Source: Pseudomonas sp. TH31 (GTDB taxonomy: Bacteria > Pseudomonadota > Gammaproteobacteria > Pseudomonadales > Pseudomonadaceae). Taken from it: a stretch of DNA of 64,000 bases. Positions within the stretch are counted from its first letter, which is position 1; every line of letters starts with the position of its first letter. Below are positions 1 to 8,774 of this stretch, in pieces. The stretch spans positions 124,001 through 188,000 of the forward strand of contig NZ_JAEKEZ010000033.1 in assembly GCF_016650815.1 (NCBI RefSeq). Reading direction: 5' to 3'. The translations under genes were made by a program, and so were the position numbers. Below the pieces are notes generated by a model. That model saw only the letters and a list, made by a program, of their open reading frames with translations. It made no database searches and was not told the DNA's origin.

Positions 1-191
1 TAGGCCGCAGCGCCGATACCGAGGTCATGCTCTATGTGCGTGCGCACAAAACCGATGTTGACCCGGTCAATGTAGTTAAGGATAAACATGATGACGAAAA
101 GTGGGAGGACATGTCTCTTCACTTTGCTCACGGCGCGAGCGAGAATCGAGTCACCTTCTGGAACGACAGATGCATTGCTTGAATTGTTCAC
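1..191 (-). CDS. MFS transporter, N-terminal part (glucarate/galactarate type)
   Basis: The first 63 codons of a major facilitator protein that runs off the left edge. The predicted start is a GTG at 189-191, preceded on the minus strand by GGGAG at suitable spacing. After a polar N-terminus the first membrane segment begins at LPLFVIMFILNYIDRVNIG; the NYIDRVNI motif is characteristic of the anion:cation symporter branch (D-glucarate, galactonate, tartrate transporters). It lies just downstream of a KDG dehydratase gene on the same strand, so uptake of glucarate or galactarate is the likely role. The substrate is inferred from context; the family call is firm. Confidence 0.85.
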   Translation of the reverse strand, partial: MNNSSNASVVPEGDSILARAVSKVKRHVLPLFVIMFILNYIDRVNIGFVRTHIEHDLGIGAAA

Positions 192-259
192 AATTCAAAT
201 CTCCCACTGATTATTTTTATGCGGGTTTGAGCGTGACGCCGGCGGTTGTAGCAAACGAA

Positions 260-1170
260 TTACTGAGCGCCGAGCTTCTTGATCAAGACATCCAGTTCTT
301 CCATTTCATTCGGCAGCAGGTCGGTCAGAGGGGCTCGCACCGGGCCGGCATCGTGCCCGACAAGCTTGGCGCCGGCTTTTACGATACTCACGCCATAGCC
401 TTCGCAGCGATTGCGGATATCCAGGTAAGGCAGAAAGAAATCGTCGATGAGCTTGCCTACTGTCTCATGGTCTTCAGCAGCGATTGCCCGGTAGAACGCC
501 ATGGCCGTTTTTGGAATGAAGTTGAATACTGCTGAAGAGTAGACCGGCACACCCAGCGCTTTATAAGCAGCGGCATACACTTCGGCGGTTGGCAGACCGC
601 CGAGATAGGTAAAGCGTTCGCCCAGGCGGCGGCGAATCGAAACCATGCTTTCAATGTCACCCACGCCGTCCTTGAAACCGATCAGGTTAGGGCAGCGATC
701 AGCGAGTTTTTCCAGGCTGTCGGCGTTCAGTCGGCAGACATTGCGGTTGTACACCACTACACCGAAGTCCACTGATTTGCAGACTTGTTCGACGTGAGCG
801 ACCAAGCCTTCCTGGCTTGCCTCGGTCAGGTAGTGGGGAGCAGCAATACGCCTGCGGCCCCCAGACGCTCGGCTTCCTGTGCATAAGCAATGGCTTGGCG
901 GGTAGCGCCACCAGTACCAGCGAGAATCGGCACCTCGCCGCGGCAGGTATCAACAGCCACCTTGATGATCTCGGAGTATTCGCTGGCCTCGAGCGAAAAG
1001 AACTCGCCCGTGCCACCTGCCGCGAACAGCGCGCTGGCGCCGTAGGGTGCCAGCCATTCGAGGCGCTTGGCATAGGTGTCTGCACGGAAGTCGCCGGCTG
1101 CGTCGAAGTCGGTCAATGGAAAGGACAGGAGGCCTTCGGAGAGGATGGACTTGAGTTCTTGTGGATTCAT
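260..1170 (-). CDS. kdgD: 5-dehydro-4-deoxyglucarate dehydratase (frameshifted as given)
   Basis: Converts 5-dehydro-4-deoxy-D-glucarate to 2,5-dioxopentanoate with loss of water and CO2, in glucarate/galactarate catabolism. It is a class I aldolase-fold (DapA/NAL superfamily) enzyme: the N-terminal half has GGTGEFFSL and the C-terminal half has VVYNRN followed by NLIGFKDGVGD, whose lysine is the expected Schiff-base residue. The frame breaks at about 835-838, where the coding strand has four C residues; a fifth C joins the halves as LLLPHYLTEA and gives exactly 303 residues, the usual family length. The start at 1170 (MNPQELKS) was preferred to an in-frame ATG at 1185. Likely one operon with the downstream MFS gene. 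Confidence 0.88.
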
Positions 1171-1215
1171 GTGATTCGCCTGCATCGCTGGTTTTTATTG
1201 AGATGTCTGGTGCGC

Positions 1216-1240
1216 CTTGTGTTGATAGACATCATACAAG
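1216..1240. promoter_or_regulatory. Imperfect palindrome, candidate FadR-type operator
   Basis: CTTGT and ACAAG arms flank a 15-base centre that includes ATCAT, lying 46 bases upstream of the kdgD start. The right half, ATCATACAAG, recurs at 1428-1436. GntR/FadR-family regulators usually bind short palindromes of the form TNGTNNNACNA, and the adjacent divergent gene encodes one. Binding is inference. Confidence 0.4.
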
Positions 1241-1349
1241 TGGTTTTTTTGCTTCGCAATGTGATGCGCTGTGTTTGTTTGCATAACGAAAGCTTAAGAA
1301 CTGATTTTAGGCTATTTTAGCCAGCAATTACTGGCTTTTACCGCTTTTT

Positions 1350-1360
1350 TTGTATGAGAA
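1350..1360. promoter_or_regulatory. Candidate FadR-type operator (one mismatch)
   Basis: TTGTATGAGAA differs by one base from the inverted form of the perfect palindrome at 1425-1435. It lies between kdgD and its divergent regulator gene, where a shared operator would control both. Confidence 0.35.
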
Positions 1361-1424
1361 TTTTATGGCGAAGTGCGTTGGCGTGGCTCGAAGAACATCG
1401 GGAGATGAATGGAGTAATAGTATG

Positions 1425-1435
1425 TTGTCATACAA
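1425..1435. promoter_or_regulatory. FadR-type operator palindrome
   Basis: TTGTCATACAA is a perfect TTGT-N3-ACAA palindrome matching the TNGTNNNACNA consensus of FadR-subfamily GntR regulators. It lies 104 bases upstream of the divergent FadR-type gene. Related sites at 1216-1240 and 1350-1360 suggest several binding sites for that regulator in this intergenic region. Confidence 0.55.
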
Positions 1436-1539
1436 GTTGGCTGGCTGGAGGAGGCGAAGGGGCAGAGTGTTTCTACGTTCGCCAGAAACCCGTTGGCGAG
1501 TGTTAAGCTCTTAAAAGCTAATTTTCCGGACTCAAAAAA

Positions 1540-2250
1540 ATGCAAAGTGAAGGCGGAACTCCTGTCCGTAGACGTTCCAATAATCTGGCTCAAGGCTTGG
1601 TTGAAGCGCTTACACAGCGCATTTTGCTCGGGCAATTAAGCCCCGGTGAAAAACTGCCTTCGGAAACCGCCATCGTTTCTGAGCATGGCGTGAGCCGAAC
1701 CGTGGTCAGGGAAGCTATTTCCAAGCTGCAGGCTTCGGGGTTGGTAGAAACACGTCACGGAATAGGGACGTTTGTGCTGGAGCAGCAATCCCGGCCAGGA
1801 CTGCGCCTTCATATGGATACTGTGGCCAGTGTCAGAAGCATGCTTGAGCTGCGTTTGGGGCTGGAGGTACAGGCTGTTGCGCTGGCAGCTGTTCGCAGAA
1901 CTGAAGATCAGCTCTCTCGTATGCGTCACGCCTTGAGCGATTACCAGGCGTCGTTGGCTAATAACGACAGCTGTGTTGAGGAGGACAAGCGCTTTCACCA
2001 GCTAATTGCCGAGGCTACCGGCAATACTTTTTTCACTGAAATCATGCAGCACTTGGGCAACGCCATGATTCCGCGTACTCAGGTGAAGGTCGATGAGCGC
2101 GGTGGCGCTGACTTTTCGCAATTGGGGTATCTGGCGAACTTGGAGCATGAAGCGATTTTCAACGCGATCAATCGACAGAATCCAGATGCTGCTCGGGCGG
2201 CGATGGTGCTGCACCTGACAAATAGTCGGGATCGGTTTTCCGGGAGCTGA
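1540..2250 (+). CDS. FadR/GntR family transcriptional regulator
   Basis: A 236-residue regulator with an N-terminal winged helix-turn-helix (about residues 13-80; GEKLPSETAIVSEHGVSRT followed by VVREAISKLQASGLVETRHG) and a C-terminal all-helical FCD effector domain (about 100-230) with the histidine-containing metal/ligand positions expected of the family. It is divergent from kdgD, with three candidate operators between them, so it probably represses the glucarate genes and is relieved by a sugar-acid intermediate. The start has only a weak ribosome binding site. The specific effector cannot be read from the sequence. Confidence 0.88.
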   Translation: MQSEGGTPVRRRSNNLAQGLVEALTQRILLGQLSPGEKLPSETAIVSEHGVSRTVVREAISKLQASGLVETRHGIGTFVLEQQSRPGLRLHMDTVASVRSMLELRLGLEVQAVALAAVRRTEDQLSRMRHALSDYQASLANNDSCVEEDKRFHQLIAEATGNTFFTEIMQHLGNAMIPRTQVKVDERGGADFSQLGYLANLEHEAIFNAINRQNPDAARAAMVLHLTNSRDRFSGS

Positions 2251-2272
2251 GTGGTAGTCGCGGTCGGTCTGT

Positions 2273-2799
2273 CTGGATCGGAGGATGATGGTGTTGGCTT
2301 TGGTGACATGCGAACGCTCATTCTTGAAACTTGCCGTTCGCTGCGCAATGCTGAGGCCCCGTCAGCAACAGGCGCTTCGGGCGACCCAGCATTTCGCCAA
2401 CTCTACGAACTATCTGATCAATACCGAGCACGGCGACATCGTGGATGTGGAATCTACACCGGCTCATCGAACGGCCAAGGTCGAGAGCACCAGGACAATG
2501 ATCGACCGGGCCGAAGAGCAGTTCGACATCAAGCCGGAACACCTTATCGGCGATACCGCTTACGGTACAACGCCGATGCTGGCCTGGATTCTGGAGGAAA
2601 AAGACATCGAGCCCACATGTGCCGTATGGGACAAAACCGAGCGCAACAACGACAGTTTCTCAAGCAGCGATTTCCGCTGGAATGAAGAGGCTGAGGAATA
2701 CCGCTGCCCGGCCGGCAATGCATTGCGCAGCGAATGGTGAGCCTTCAAGAATGAGCGTTGGCATGTCAAGAAAGCCAACACCATCATCATCCGATCCAG
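2273..2799. repeat. Inverted repeat, about 80-base arms, within a transposase remnant
   Basis: Bases 2273-2351 and 2720-2799 are inverted copies of each other with about 10-15% mismatches. Both arms encode the same piece of an IS1182-type transposase (ALRSEW..., then AFKNERWHV). The right arm is in its natural place at the end of the remnant ORF; the left arm is a second, inverted copy of the same coding segment. They are not the terminal repeats of an intact insertion sequence. Confidence 0.7.
2285..2740 (+). pseudogene. IS1182-family transposase fragment
   Basis: The stretch from about 2352 on encodes the central part of a DDE transposase of the IS1182 type: STNYLINTEHGDIVDVE, then TPAHRTAKVESTRTMIDRAE, HLIGDTAYGTTPMLAW and EYRCPAGNALRSEW. 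The family protein is roughly 450-500 residues, so the N-terminal third and the C-terminal end are missing. A TGA at 2738-2740 interrupts the expected RSEW-(R)-AFKNERWHV, and the frame continues with recognisable sequence to about 2806. The first 20 codons come from the inverted duplicate arm and are not transposase in this frame. It is inactive. Confidence 0.75.
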
Positions 2800-2935
2800 G
2801 TAATGTGCTCTGGGTTACAGCGCTGCGTTCTGCTACGGAACTGGAAGCCACACAGGGCTGTCGCGCAGGAACATGGGCAAGGGGATCCTGCGGGGGGCGA
2901 GACGAAGTAAGGAGGGGGCATGCGTCGTCGATATT

Positions 2936-3325
2936 TCAGCTAGAGAGGGCGGGTACGCTCGCTTCGGCCGACCCGTTTAATCTCAAATTCATGCGGCGCT
3001 GCCCATTCCTTGCATCAGCATGATGCTTGGCGATGATCGGCACCGGCGTCATCAGGTGAGTGCGCATCATGGCGCTGGCCCGTGGCGCATCGCGCGCCAG
3101 AATAGCTTCAACCAGCGCGGCATGCTCCTTGCGTTTTCAACTCCAGGGCTTCTTCGGAGAAGGCCGTCTGGGTCAGCCAAAGGTGGCGGTAGCGTTCGGC
3201 CTGGTCAAACAGATAACCGCGTGTCTGTAACAGGTGTTTTGAGCCACAACCGGCGGCGATAGCAGTGTGGAAGCTTCGAGGTTGGCGCTGGCATCGTAGA
3301 TGTCCTGCATTTCTTTCAACGACAT
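2936..3325 (-). pseudogene. FCD-domain (GntR family) regulator fragment
   Basis: Read across frame changes on the minus strand, this encodes part of an FCD effector domain: LKEMQDIYDASANLEAS, then FDQAERYRHLWLTQTAFSEE, then EHAALVEAILARDAPRASAM and MRTHLMTPVPIIAKHHADA, ending at a TGA at 2936-2938. There is no DNA-binding N-terminal domain, and at least two frameshifts separate the pieces. It is a different gene from the intact regulator at 1540. Together with the transposase remnant it marks a decayed accessory segment. Confidence 0.6.
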
Positions 3326-3347
3326 GGGCGCGAAAAGGAGGGCTGGG

Positions 3348-3530
3348 CTATTGCAGCGGTTGGCCAGTGCCGAAGTCCGTGTCTAAGGCACCGTCAAATT
3401 TGGCGTTTTCGAAGGTCCGAAAGCCGAGTTGCAATCGGGTGAGCGGATTTGCGGCCGGCAAGGAAATGATCGAACAAACCGAGATGGTGCCAGCCAGACT
3501 CAAAGTGGCACCTGGTAAATGGCGTTTCAT
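3348..3530 (-). CDS. Truncated putative secreted protein, unrecognised
   Basis: A 60-codon frame starting MKRHLPGATLSLAG and followed by a hydrophobic stretch that resembles a signal peptide. The remainder is not recognised. It stops abruptly beside the regulator fragment, so it is probably the 5' end of a lost gene rather than a functional small gene. About 90 bases separate its start from the dual-domain c-di-GMP gene, which ends upstream on the same strand. Confidence 0.25.
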   Translation of the reverse strand: MKRHLPGATLSLAGTISVCSIISLPAANPLTRLQLGFRTFENAKFDGALDTDFGTGQPLQ

Positions 3531-3586
3531 GGTGTTCCAGGGTAGTCAGTTTCTGACACAGCAACGTTTTACCGTACGCTGAGTCA

Positions 3587-6586
3587 TTAATGCCCGGGTA
3601 TTGGACTGCTTGGGCGTTTTACATCGCGTTTTCGCTTTACCGAGTCAGGGCGCGCAATGCGGCTTGGTTGAGGCAACCGGGGCGTACGCAGTAACCGACT
3701 GATTTCCTCTGCGCTGACCGCTCTGCTGAAAAAGTGGCCTTGAATTTCATCGCAGCCATTGTCACGCAGGAATGTTTGCTGCTCTTCGGTTTCGACACCT
3801 TCGGCAATGACCTTGAGGTTCAGTTTGTGTCCCAACGAAATCACCGCGGTGGCGATGGCTTTGTCGTTCTCGTTGTCGGGCAGATCGCGCACAAAAGACT
3901 GGTCGATCTTGAGTCTCGCGATCGGGAAGCTTTTCAATGCGGCGAGGCTGGAGTAGCCGGTGCCGAAGTCGTCGATCGAGAGACTGATCCCCATTGATTG
4001 CAGTTCTTTCATTTTGCTGATGGCTTGCTGAAGGTCTTGCATGATCAGACTTTCAGTCAGCTCCAGCTCAAGGTACATCGGGTCCAGTCCGGTTTCTTGC
4101 AAGGCATGCCTCACCCGGTCGATCAGGTCCCTTTCGATGAACTGGCGTGCTGAAATATTCACCGACATGGTGATCGGCGGCCCGCCTGCATCCTGCCAGT
4201 CCTTGTTCTGTCTGCACGCGGTATGAATCACCCAGTCGCCAATGGGCACGATCAATCCGGTCTCTTCGGCCTGTGGAATGAATTTGATTGGAGACACCAT
4301 CCCGAGCTCGGGGTGCTGCCAGCGGATCAGTGCCTCTACGCCGATAATCTGACCTGACTGCAAATCCACCTGTGGCTGGTACAGCAGCAGGAACTCGTCG
4401 TGGTTGAGTGCGTTTCGAAGCCCGTCTTGCATGGCGAGCTTGCCCTGAACCTTGTTTTTCATCTCGCTCGTATAGAACTGATAACTGTTGCGACCCAGCT
4501 CCTTGGCACGGTACATGGCGGCGTCCGCGTTGCTGAGCAACGTGTCGGTATCGCTGCCGTCGGCAGGGTAGGTGGCCAACCCCATGCTGCAGGTGACATG
4601 GAGTGTATGTCCGCTGAGCTGAATCGGCTGCAGGATGGCTTCCTGGATTTTGTGCAGGGCTGGCATAACGCCGTCGAGGTCTGAGGGCTGGTCGAACAGG
4701 ATGATCACAAACTCGTCGCCGCCCAGTCGCACCACGGTGTCGGTGCGGCGTACACATTCCAGCATACGTCGGGCGACAGTTTTCAGCAGTTCGTCTCCAG
4801 CGCTGTGCCCAAGGCTGTCATTCACCAGTTTGAATTTGTCCAGATCGAGAAACACCACCGTCACCAGGCGGTTGTAGCGCTGAGCATAAAGTATTGCCTG
4901 CTTGAGACGGTCTTCGAGCAGTGTGCGATTCGGTAGCCCGGTCAGTGCGTCATGGTCGCCCATATAGCGAATGCGTTTTTCGGTAAGTTGGCGTTCTATC
5001 GCAATGCCGGCAAGGGGTGTCGCCATGTCGATCAGTCGCGTCTCGGTCGCGTGAGGGCTGCGGACGGTTTTGGAATACAAGGCAAACGTACCCAATACCT
5101 TTCGCTCATGGGACAGGATCGGCGTCGACCAGCAGGCGCGAAATCCATAGGGGGCAGCAACTGAACGGTACGCCTCCCACAGCGGGTCCAGCTCGATATC
5201 CGTGACGATGACCGGTTCTCGTCGATACACCGCGGTGCCGCATGAGCCGACGTTCGGACCGATCGCAAGCCCGTCAATGAGCTGGTTATAGGCTTTCGGC
5301 AAACTGGGGGCGGCCCCGTGCAGCAGGTGCTGGCCATCCTCATCCAGCACCAGAATGGACACCATCATCCCCTCCAGTTGGCTCTCGACCAGGCGAGCCA
5401 GGCTGTCGAGGACTTCAGCAAGCTCGGTACTCCTGGCGATCAGCTCCAGGACATGACCTTGTCCGGCACGGATGACGGCTTCTTGCTCTAATCGGCTGTT
5501 TTGCACGGCGAGCCGCTCTGTGGCGATACTCAATTGGACCGTTCTTTTTTCCAGCTGAAGTCGGTCTTTGAGGAATTGATCCACCGCGCGAGCCATGTTG
5601 CCGATCTCGTCCTTCCCATGTTCCGCCATCATCAAATGCGTTTTGTCAGTGTGTTCCTCACGCAATTGCAGGCTGATTTCATTCAGGCGCACGAGCACAT
5701 GACGGCCCATGAAGACCCGGGTCACGAACCAGGCGAACACCAGGCTGGCGCCCAACATGATCAGCACCCATTGCTGGCTACGATTTGAGGCCTCTACCAG
5801 ACGCTGCACGGCTTCGCGATAGTCTTCGGTGTAAGCACTGGATTGTGCACGGGCCACCGCGACCAGAACCCCGGCCTCATTTTTCAGTTCTTCATTGAAG
5901 CGCTGTATGACGTTGCGCTGATTGATGAGCCTCAGGTGCTGGGAGAAGAGATCGGGCGTCTGCACATCAGCGTGTGACAGGCGCTGATATCGGATCCGCA
6001 GCCGCTGCACGGCATCACTGTCAACAGCCTGCGGCAGATCGAAAAGTAACACCGCCAGTTCCAGGCTAGCCCGGGTCTGGGTCGCGGTTAACCGGGCAGT
6101 GTGATCCTCCAGGGCTTGCTCGAAGGTGACCTCGGTTAGCAGCAGGCTTTCTCGTAGCTGCGCAACGATGTTGGCGGTATTGCGGAACATCTGGCTCGAC
6201 TGGTACATGTCAAGTATTGCCACGCCACTGTTCGAGGCAGTCAGCTGCTGCACCAGTTGATCAAGGGCTTCAAGCTGTTCGACGGTCGCCGCATAGCTTG
6301 AACGCAGGGCGTCGGAGGAGCGGGTTGTCAGAAACTGATCGGTCTGGCGTTCAATCAGCAAGGTACGCTGTAGCATGTCTTGCCCATTTTGCATGCGGAC
6401 CAGTCGTTCATCTGTCAGTTGGCGGGTGGCGCTGTTTGACGCACGCAATGCGTAGACCGCAGTTGCACCACCCGCCAGGATCAGCAGCGCCAGCGTCAGA
6501 AACGCCAGAGTGAACTGTGCGCGTAGCGACTGCGGTAATAACCAGCGTCCGAGTCGGGAAGTAACGTCCAAAGTCAGGGAATCCAT
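3587..6586 (-). CDS. Membrane-anchored GAF-GGDEF-EAL c-di-GMP enzyme
   Basis: A 999-residue bifunctional diguanylate cyclase/phosphodiesterase. Order: membrane segment at about 24-46, a helical periplasmic sensor of about 225 residues, a second membrane segment at 272-292, a HAMP linker, a GAF domain at about 375-530, GGDEF at 545-705 and EAL at 715-965. The GGDEF signature is intact (VRLGGDEF, residues about 620-626) with an RRTD product-inhibition-site motif five residues before it; the EAL signature is intact (EALIRW, about 751). Both activities are therefore possible. Its start overlaps the 3' end of the upstream periplasmic binding-protein gene by 13 bases, implying co-translation and a shared signal. 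Confidence 0.93.
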   Translation of the reverse strand: MDSLTLDVTSRLGRWLLPQSLRAQFTLAFLTLALLILAGGATAVYALRASNSATRQLTDERLVRMQNGQDMLQRTLLIERQTDQFLTTRSSDALRSSYAATVEQLEALDQLVQQLTASNSGVAILDMYQSSQMFRNTANIVAQLRESLLLTEVTFEQALEDHTARLTATQTRASLELAVLLFDLPQAVDSDAVQRLRIRYQRLSHADVQTPDLFSQHLRLINQRNVIQRFNEELKNEAGVLVAVARAQSSAYTEDYREAVQRLVEASNRSQQWVLIMLGASLVFAWFVTRVFMGRHVLVRLNEISLQLREEHTDKTHLMMAEHGKDEIGNMARAVDQFLKDRLQLEKRTVQLSIATERLAVQNSRLEQEAVIRAGQGHVLELIARSTELAEVLDSLARLVESQLEGMMVSILVLDEDGQHLLHGAAPSLPKAYNQLIDGLAIGPNVGSCGTAVYRREPVIVTDIELDPLWEAYRSVAAPYGFRACWSTPILSHERKVLGTFALYSKTVRSPHATETRLIDMATPLAGIAIERQLTEKRIRYMGDHDALTGLPNRTLLEDRLKQAILYAQRYNRLVTVVFLDLDKFKLVNDSLGHSAGDELLKTVARRMLECVRRTDTVVRLGGDEFVIILFDQPSDLDGVMPALHKIQEAILQPIQLSGHTLHVTCSMGLATYPADGSDTDTLLSNADAAMYRAKELGRNSYQFYTSEMKNKVQGKLAMQDGLRNALNHDEFLLLYQPQVDLQSGQIIGVEALIRWQHPELGMVSPIKFIPQAEETGLIVPIGDWVIHTACRQNKDWQDAGGPPITMSVNISARQFIERDLIDRVRHALQETGLDPMYLELELTESLIMQDLQQAISKMKELQSMGISLSIDDFGTGYSSLAALKSFPIARLKIDQSFVRDLPDNENDKAIATAVISLGHKLNLKVIAEGVETEEQQTFLRDNGCDEIQGHFFSRAVSAEEISRLLRTPRLPQPSRIARPDSVKRKRDVKRPSSPIPGH

Positions 6587-7775
6587 TGGTGGCGATAGAT
6601 CTCTCTATAGCCATTGTCAGGGTCGTACTGGAATTTTTTCCCACCGTCGAAGGCGATATTATCGGCATTGACCAGGTGAATCGGCGCTACGAAGCCACTC
6701 ACCGGCTGACCTGCAAACAGCCGGTTCAATTCATCCATCACTTGCCAGCCATGCAGGTTGAGCGGCTCGGCCACGGTGACGGTCTGGTAGGTTTTTGCCT
6801 GTATGCGCAAAAAAGCCGAAGCGCTGCCATCACCGGCAGACAACAGGCTGATGCCGTCACTGGGTATTGCGGCCTTGGTCAATGAGGCAATCGAGTAGTC
6901 GAAATAAATATCGTTGATGGCCAGCGTGTGGGTCCAGCGCTTGCCATAGCGTTGAAGCTGTTCCGTGGTGATCGCCGGCATCTTCTCGCCACTTTCGGAG
7001 ATCGGGACATCGCGCACTTCCAGCAACGTACATTCCCGACAGGCCCGAATGACGTCTTCCATGGCCTTGGCTTTCGCCATGGCGATGCTGTACTTGGAGT
7101 CAGTCAGGATGACCACGCCGGCGTGTCCGTTTGACTGTACCACTGCCGCCATTGCCGTGAGGCGCGCCACTTCGAGGGGTCGGTCGTGACGTTCATGGCC
7201 ACCGGCGTGCCGTCAATCGGCCCGGGGCGTGCCCCGGCGTGCCAGCCAACCACCGGCACATCCCTGTTGGCGAAGAGCATCAGCGCTGCATTGTTCTCAA
7301 GGGCATCGGAGCCGCACAGAATGAGCCCGTCGGGTTTCGCTGCCAGGGCATCGGCAAAGGCCTTTGCACGCCCGGCCGATGATCCCGCGCCATCGAATAT
7401 CTTCAGCGTCCAGCCCAGTGCCTTGGCTGCCTCGCGAGCACCCTGTGCGACGCCGACAATTCCTCCGTTACGCAAATCTTCTGCGACAAAGGCGATGCTC
7501 TTGCCCGGCTGGGCTTGCGGGCCGGATTCAGGGCCGCTCCAGCGAACGGCTTCGAGGGTGGCCCTGGAAACGATTTCCTGTGCTTGAATCACCGTAACCG
7601 TGGGGTTTTGGGCACCCGCTGCGGTTGGCAGGTTCTGGCCATATCCGGGAGTTGCCGTGAAAAGACAGAAAACCGTAATTGAAGCCATCCAGAGTCGCCA
7701 GGGCTTGATCGGACAGGTTCGATCACCCCATATGACGTCGGGTCTGGAGCCGATGGCGCGATCATAGTCTGGCAT
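6574..7775 (-). CDS. Periplasmic sugar-type substrate-binding protein (frameshifted as given)
   Basis: A type I periplasmic binding protein of the ribose/xylose (LacI-like) fold, 400 residues after correction. The signal peptide follows a long N-region (WLMASITVFCLF region). Fold markers are SIAFVAEDLRNGGIVGVAQG, DGLILCGSDALENNAALM and VPVVGWHAGARPGP in the first lobe and GVVILTDSKYSIAMAKAKAM in the second. The frame breaks at 7176-7179, where the coding strand has four C residues; one more C joins the halves as TTDPLEVARLTAMAA. Start at 7775 is supported by AAAGGGAC upstream. No ABC permease or ATPase is nearby; the next gene is a GGDEF-EAL sensor, so a role as its ligand-binding partner is inferred. 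Confidence 0.85.
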
Positions 7776-8147
7776 GGCGTCCCTTTTTGCCAAGAGTGCT
7801 GAGTTCACTGTCCGAAAGGATAGTCGGTTCTGCTGTCATCAGGTCTTTTGTGGGTAAAGTGTGCGAACTTTAGAGCGGAACATTCAGGAACTGGGGCCGG
7901 GTGTCATGGCTTAAAACAAGGGATAAAGGCCCATTACATCGTTGACTGTATTGAGTGGTTTTACAGGGGGCAACTTTGCACAAATACCAGGCAAAAAACG
8001 GCCCCCGGCGTTTTTGTTTTGTGTGTGATTTGTTGGGCTGTGCCGAGGAAAAGATCGCGATCAGGTGGACCCCGCTTCACAATCGAAGACGCATGACTTG
8101 CGTACAAAGTGTGAAACTTTGAAGAAATGATTTCATCTGGTGAGAGG
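7776..8147. other. Intergenic region without a recognised gene
   Basis: About 370 bases between the start of the binding-protein gene and the end of a small gene. A weak imperfect hairpin flanked by A and T runs lies near 7995-8018 and may act as a terminator. No convincing coding frame, RNA gene or clear promoter was found. Confidence 0.4.
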
Positions 8148-8357
8148 TCACTCCGGCGCCATCAGTACCGCAAGCGTCAGCTTGATGAACTCTTCGTTCT
8201 TGTCGATGGTGTCCAGGGCGCCGCGAACGTTGTCGGCGACATCGGCTGAGCCGCGGGCCTCTACCCAGTTCGACAGCTCCAGAATGGCCGCTTCAAGGGC
8301 GAGTTGGTTTTCGTTGATCTTGAACAGCAGGGAAGGGAGCAGGTCTGAATTGGGCAT
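8148..8357 (-). CDS. Conserved-looking small protein of unknown function
   Basis: A 69-residue, acidic, probably helical cytoplasmic protein (starts MPNSDLLPSLLFKINENQLA). The upstream GAGGATTCGCG provides a ribosome binding site. I do not recognise the family. It lacks a signal peptide and membrane segment. It stands alone between the binding-protein operon and a tRNA gene on the same strand. Confidence 0.6.
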   Translation of the reverse strand: MPNSDLLPSLLFKINENQLALEAAILELSNWVEARGSADVADNVRGALDTIDKNEEFIKLTLAVLMAPE

Positions 8358-8526
8358 CGCGAATCCTCGGTTAAAAGGTCAGCGTAGCATCGTGTTACAT
8401 GAAGGATATTTAACGATCGGCAGGACGCCGGAAGAGGGGCAAAATGAGCTGAGTTATGGAATGGTTCCAGAATGGTTATGGAACACCTGCGTATCGGCAA
8501 TGATTTCACCAAACCCCAGAAACGAC

Positions 8527-8550
8527 AAAGCCCTGAATAATCAGGGCTTT
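8527..8550 (-). terminator. Terminator downstream of tRNA-Ser
   Basis: AAAGCCCTGA and TCAGGGCTTT form a perfect ten-base-pair stem around ATAA, just 3' of the tRNA gene. The A and T flanks would let it work in either direction. Confidence 0.7.
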
Positions 8551-8563
8551 GTCGGTACAAATA

Positions 8564-8651
8564 TGGCGGAGGCGATGGGATTCGAACTCATGGACCTGTT
8601 ACAGTCGACGGTTTTCAAGACCGTTGCCTTAAACCACTCGGCCACACCTCC
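8564..8651 (-). tRNA. tRNA-Ser (anticodon UGA)
   Basis: An 88-base class II tRNA including the encoded CCA. The acceptor arms GGAGGTG and CGCCTCC pair, the anticodon stem ACGGT/ACCGT presents CTTGAAA with anticodon UGA, a long variable arm follows, and the T-arm carries GTTCGAATC. It decodes UCA and other UCN serine codons. It has its own promoter and terminator. Confidence 0.97.
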
Positions 8652-8669
8652 GTTTGCGTTGCGGGCGCC

Positions 8670-8697
8670 ATAATACCTGAATGAAACACACTGTCAA
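8670..8697 (-). promoter_or_regulatory. Sigma-70 promoter of tRNA-Ser
   Basis: On the minus strand a perfect TTGACA (8692-8697) is followed after 16 bases by TATTAT (8670-8675). Transcription would begin a few bases before the mature tRNA 5' end at 8651. Confidence 0.8.
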
Positions 8698-8774
8698 ACT
8701 CTCTGCATGGCTTGTTACAGAGCGTCTGTTATGATCTTTGCGACTGAACGTTTCAAACCAACAGGAGTGTCGCT

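Noticed and set aside
7848..8096. An 82-codon plus-strand frame in the gap after the binding-protein start
   Set aside because: Cys/Trp-rich, no ribosome site, contains a weak hairpin with A/T flanks; looks non-coding.
8564..8651. tRNA-Ser as an island integration site
   Set aside because: No integrase, no duplicated tRNA 3' end and only ordinary housekeeping genes on either side.
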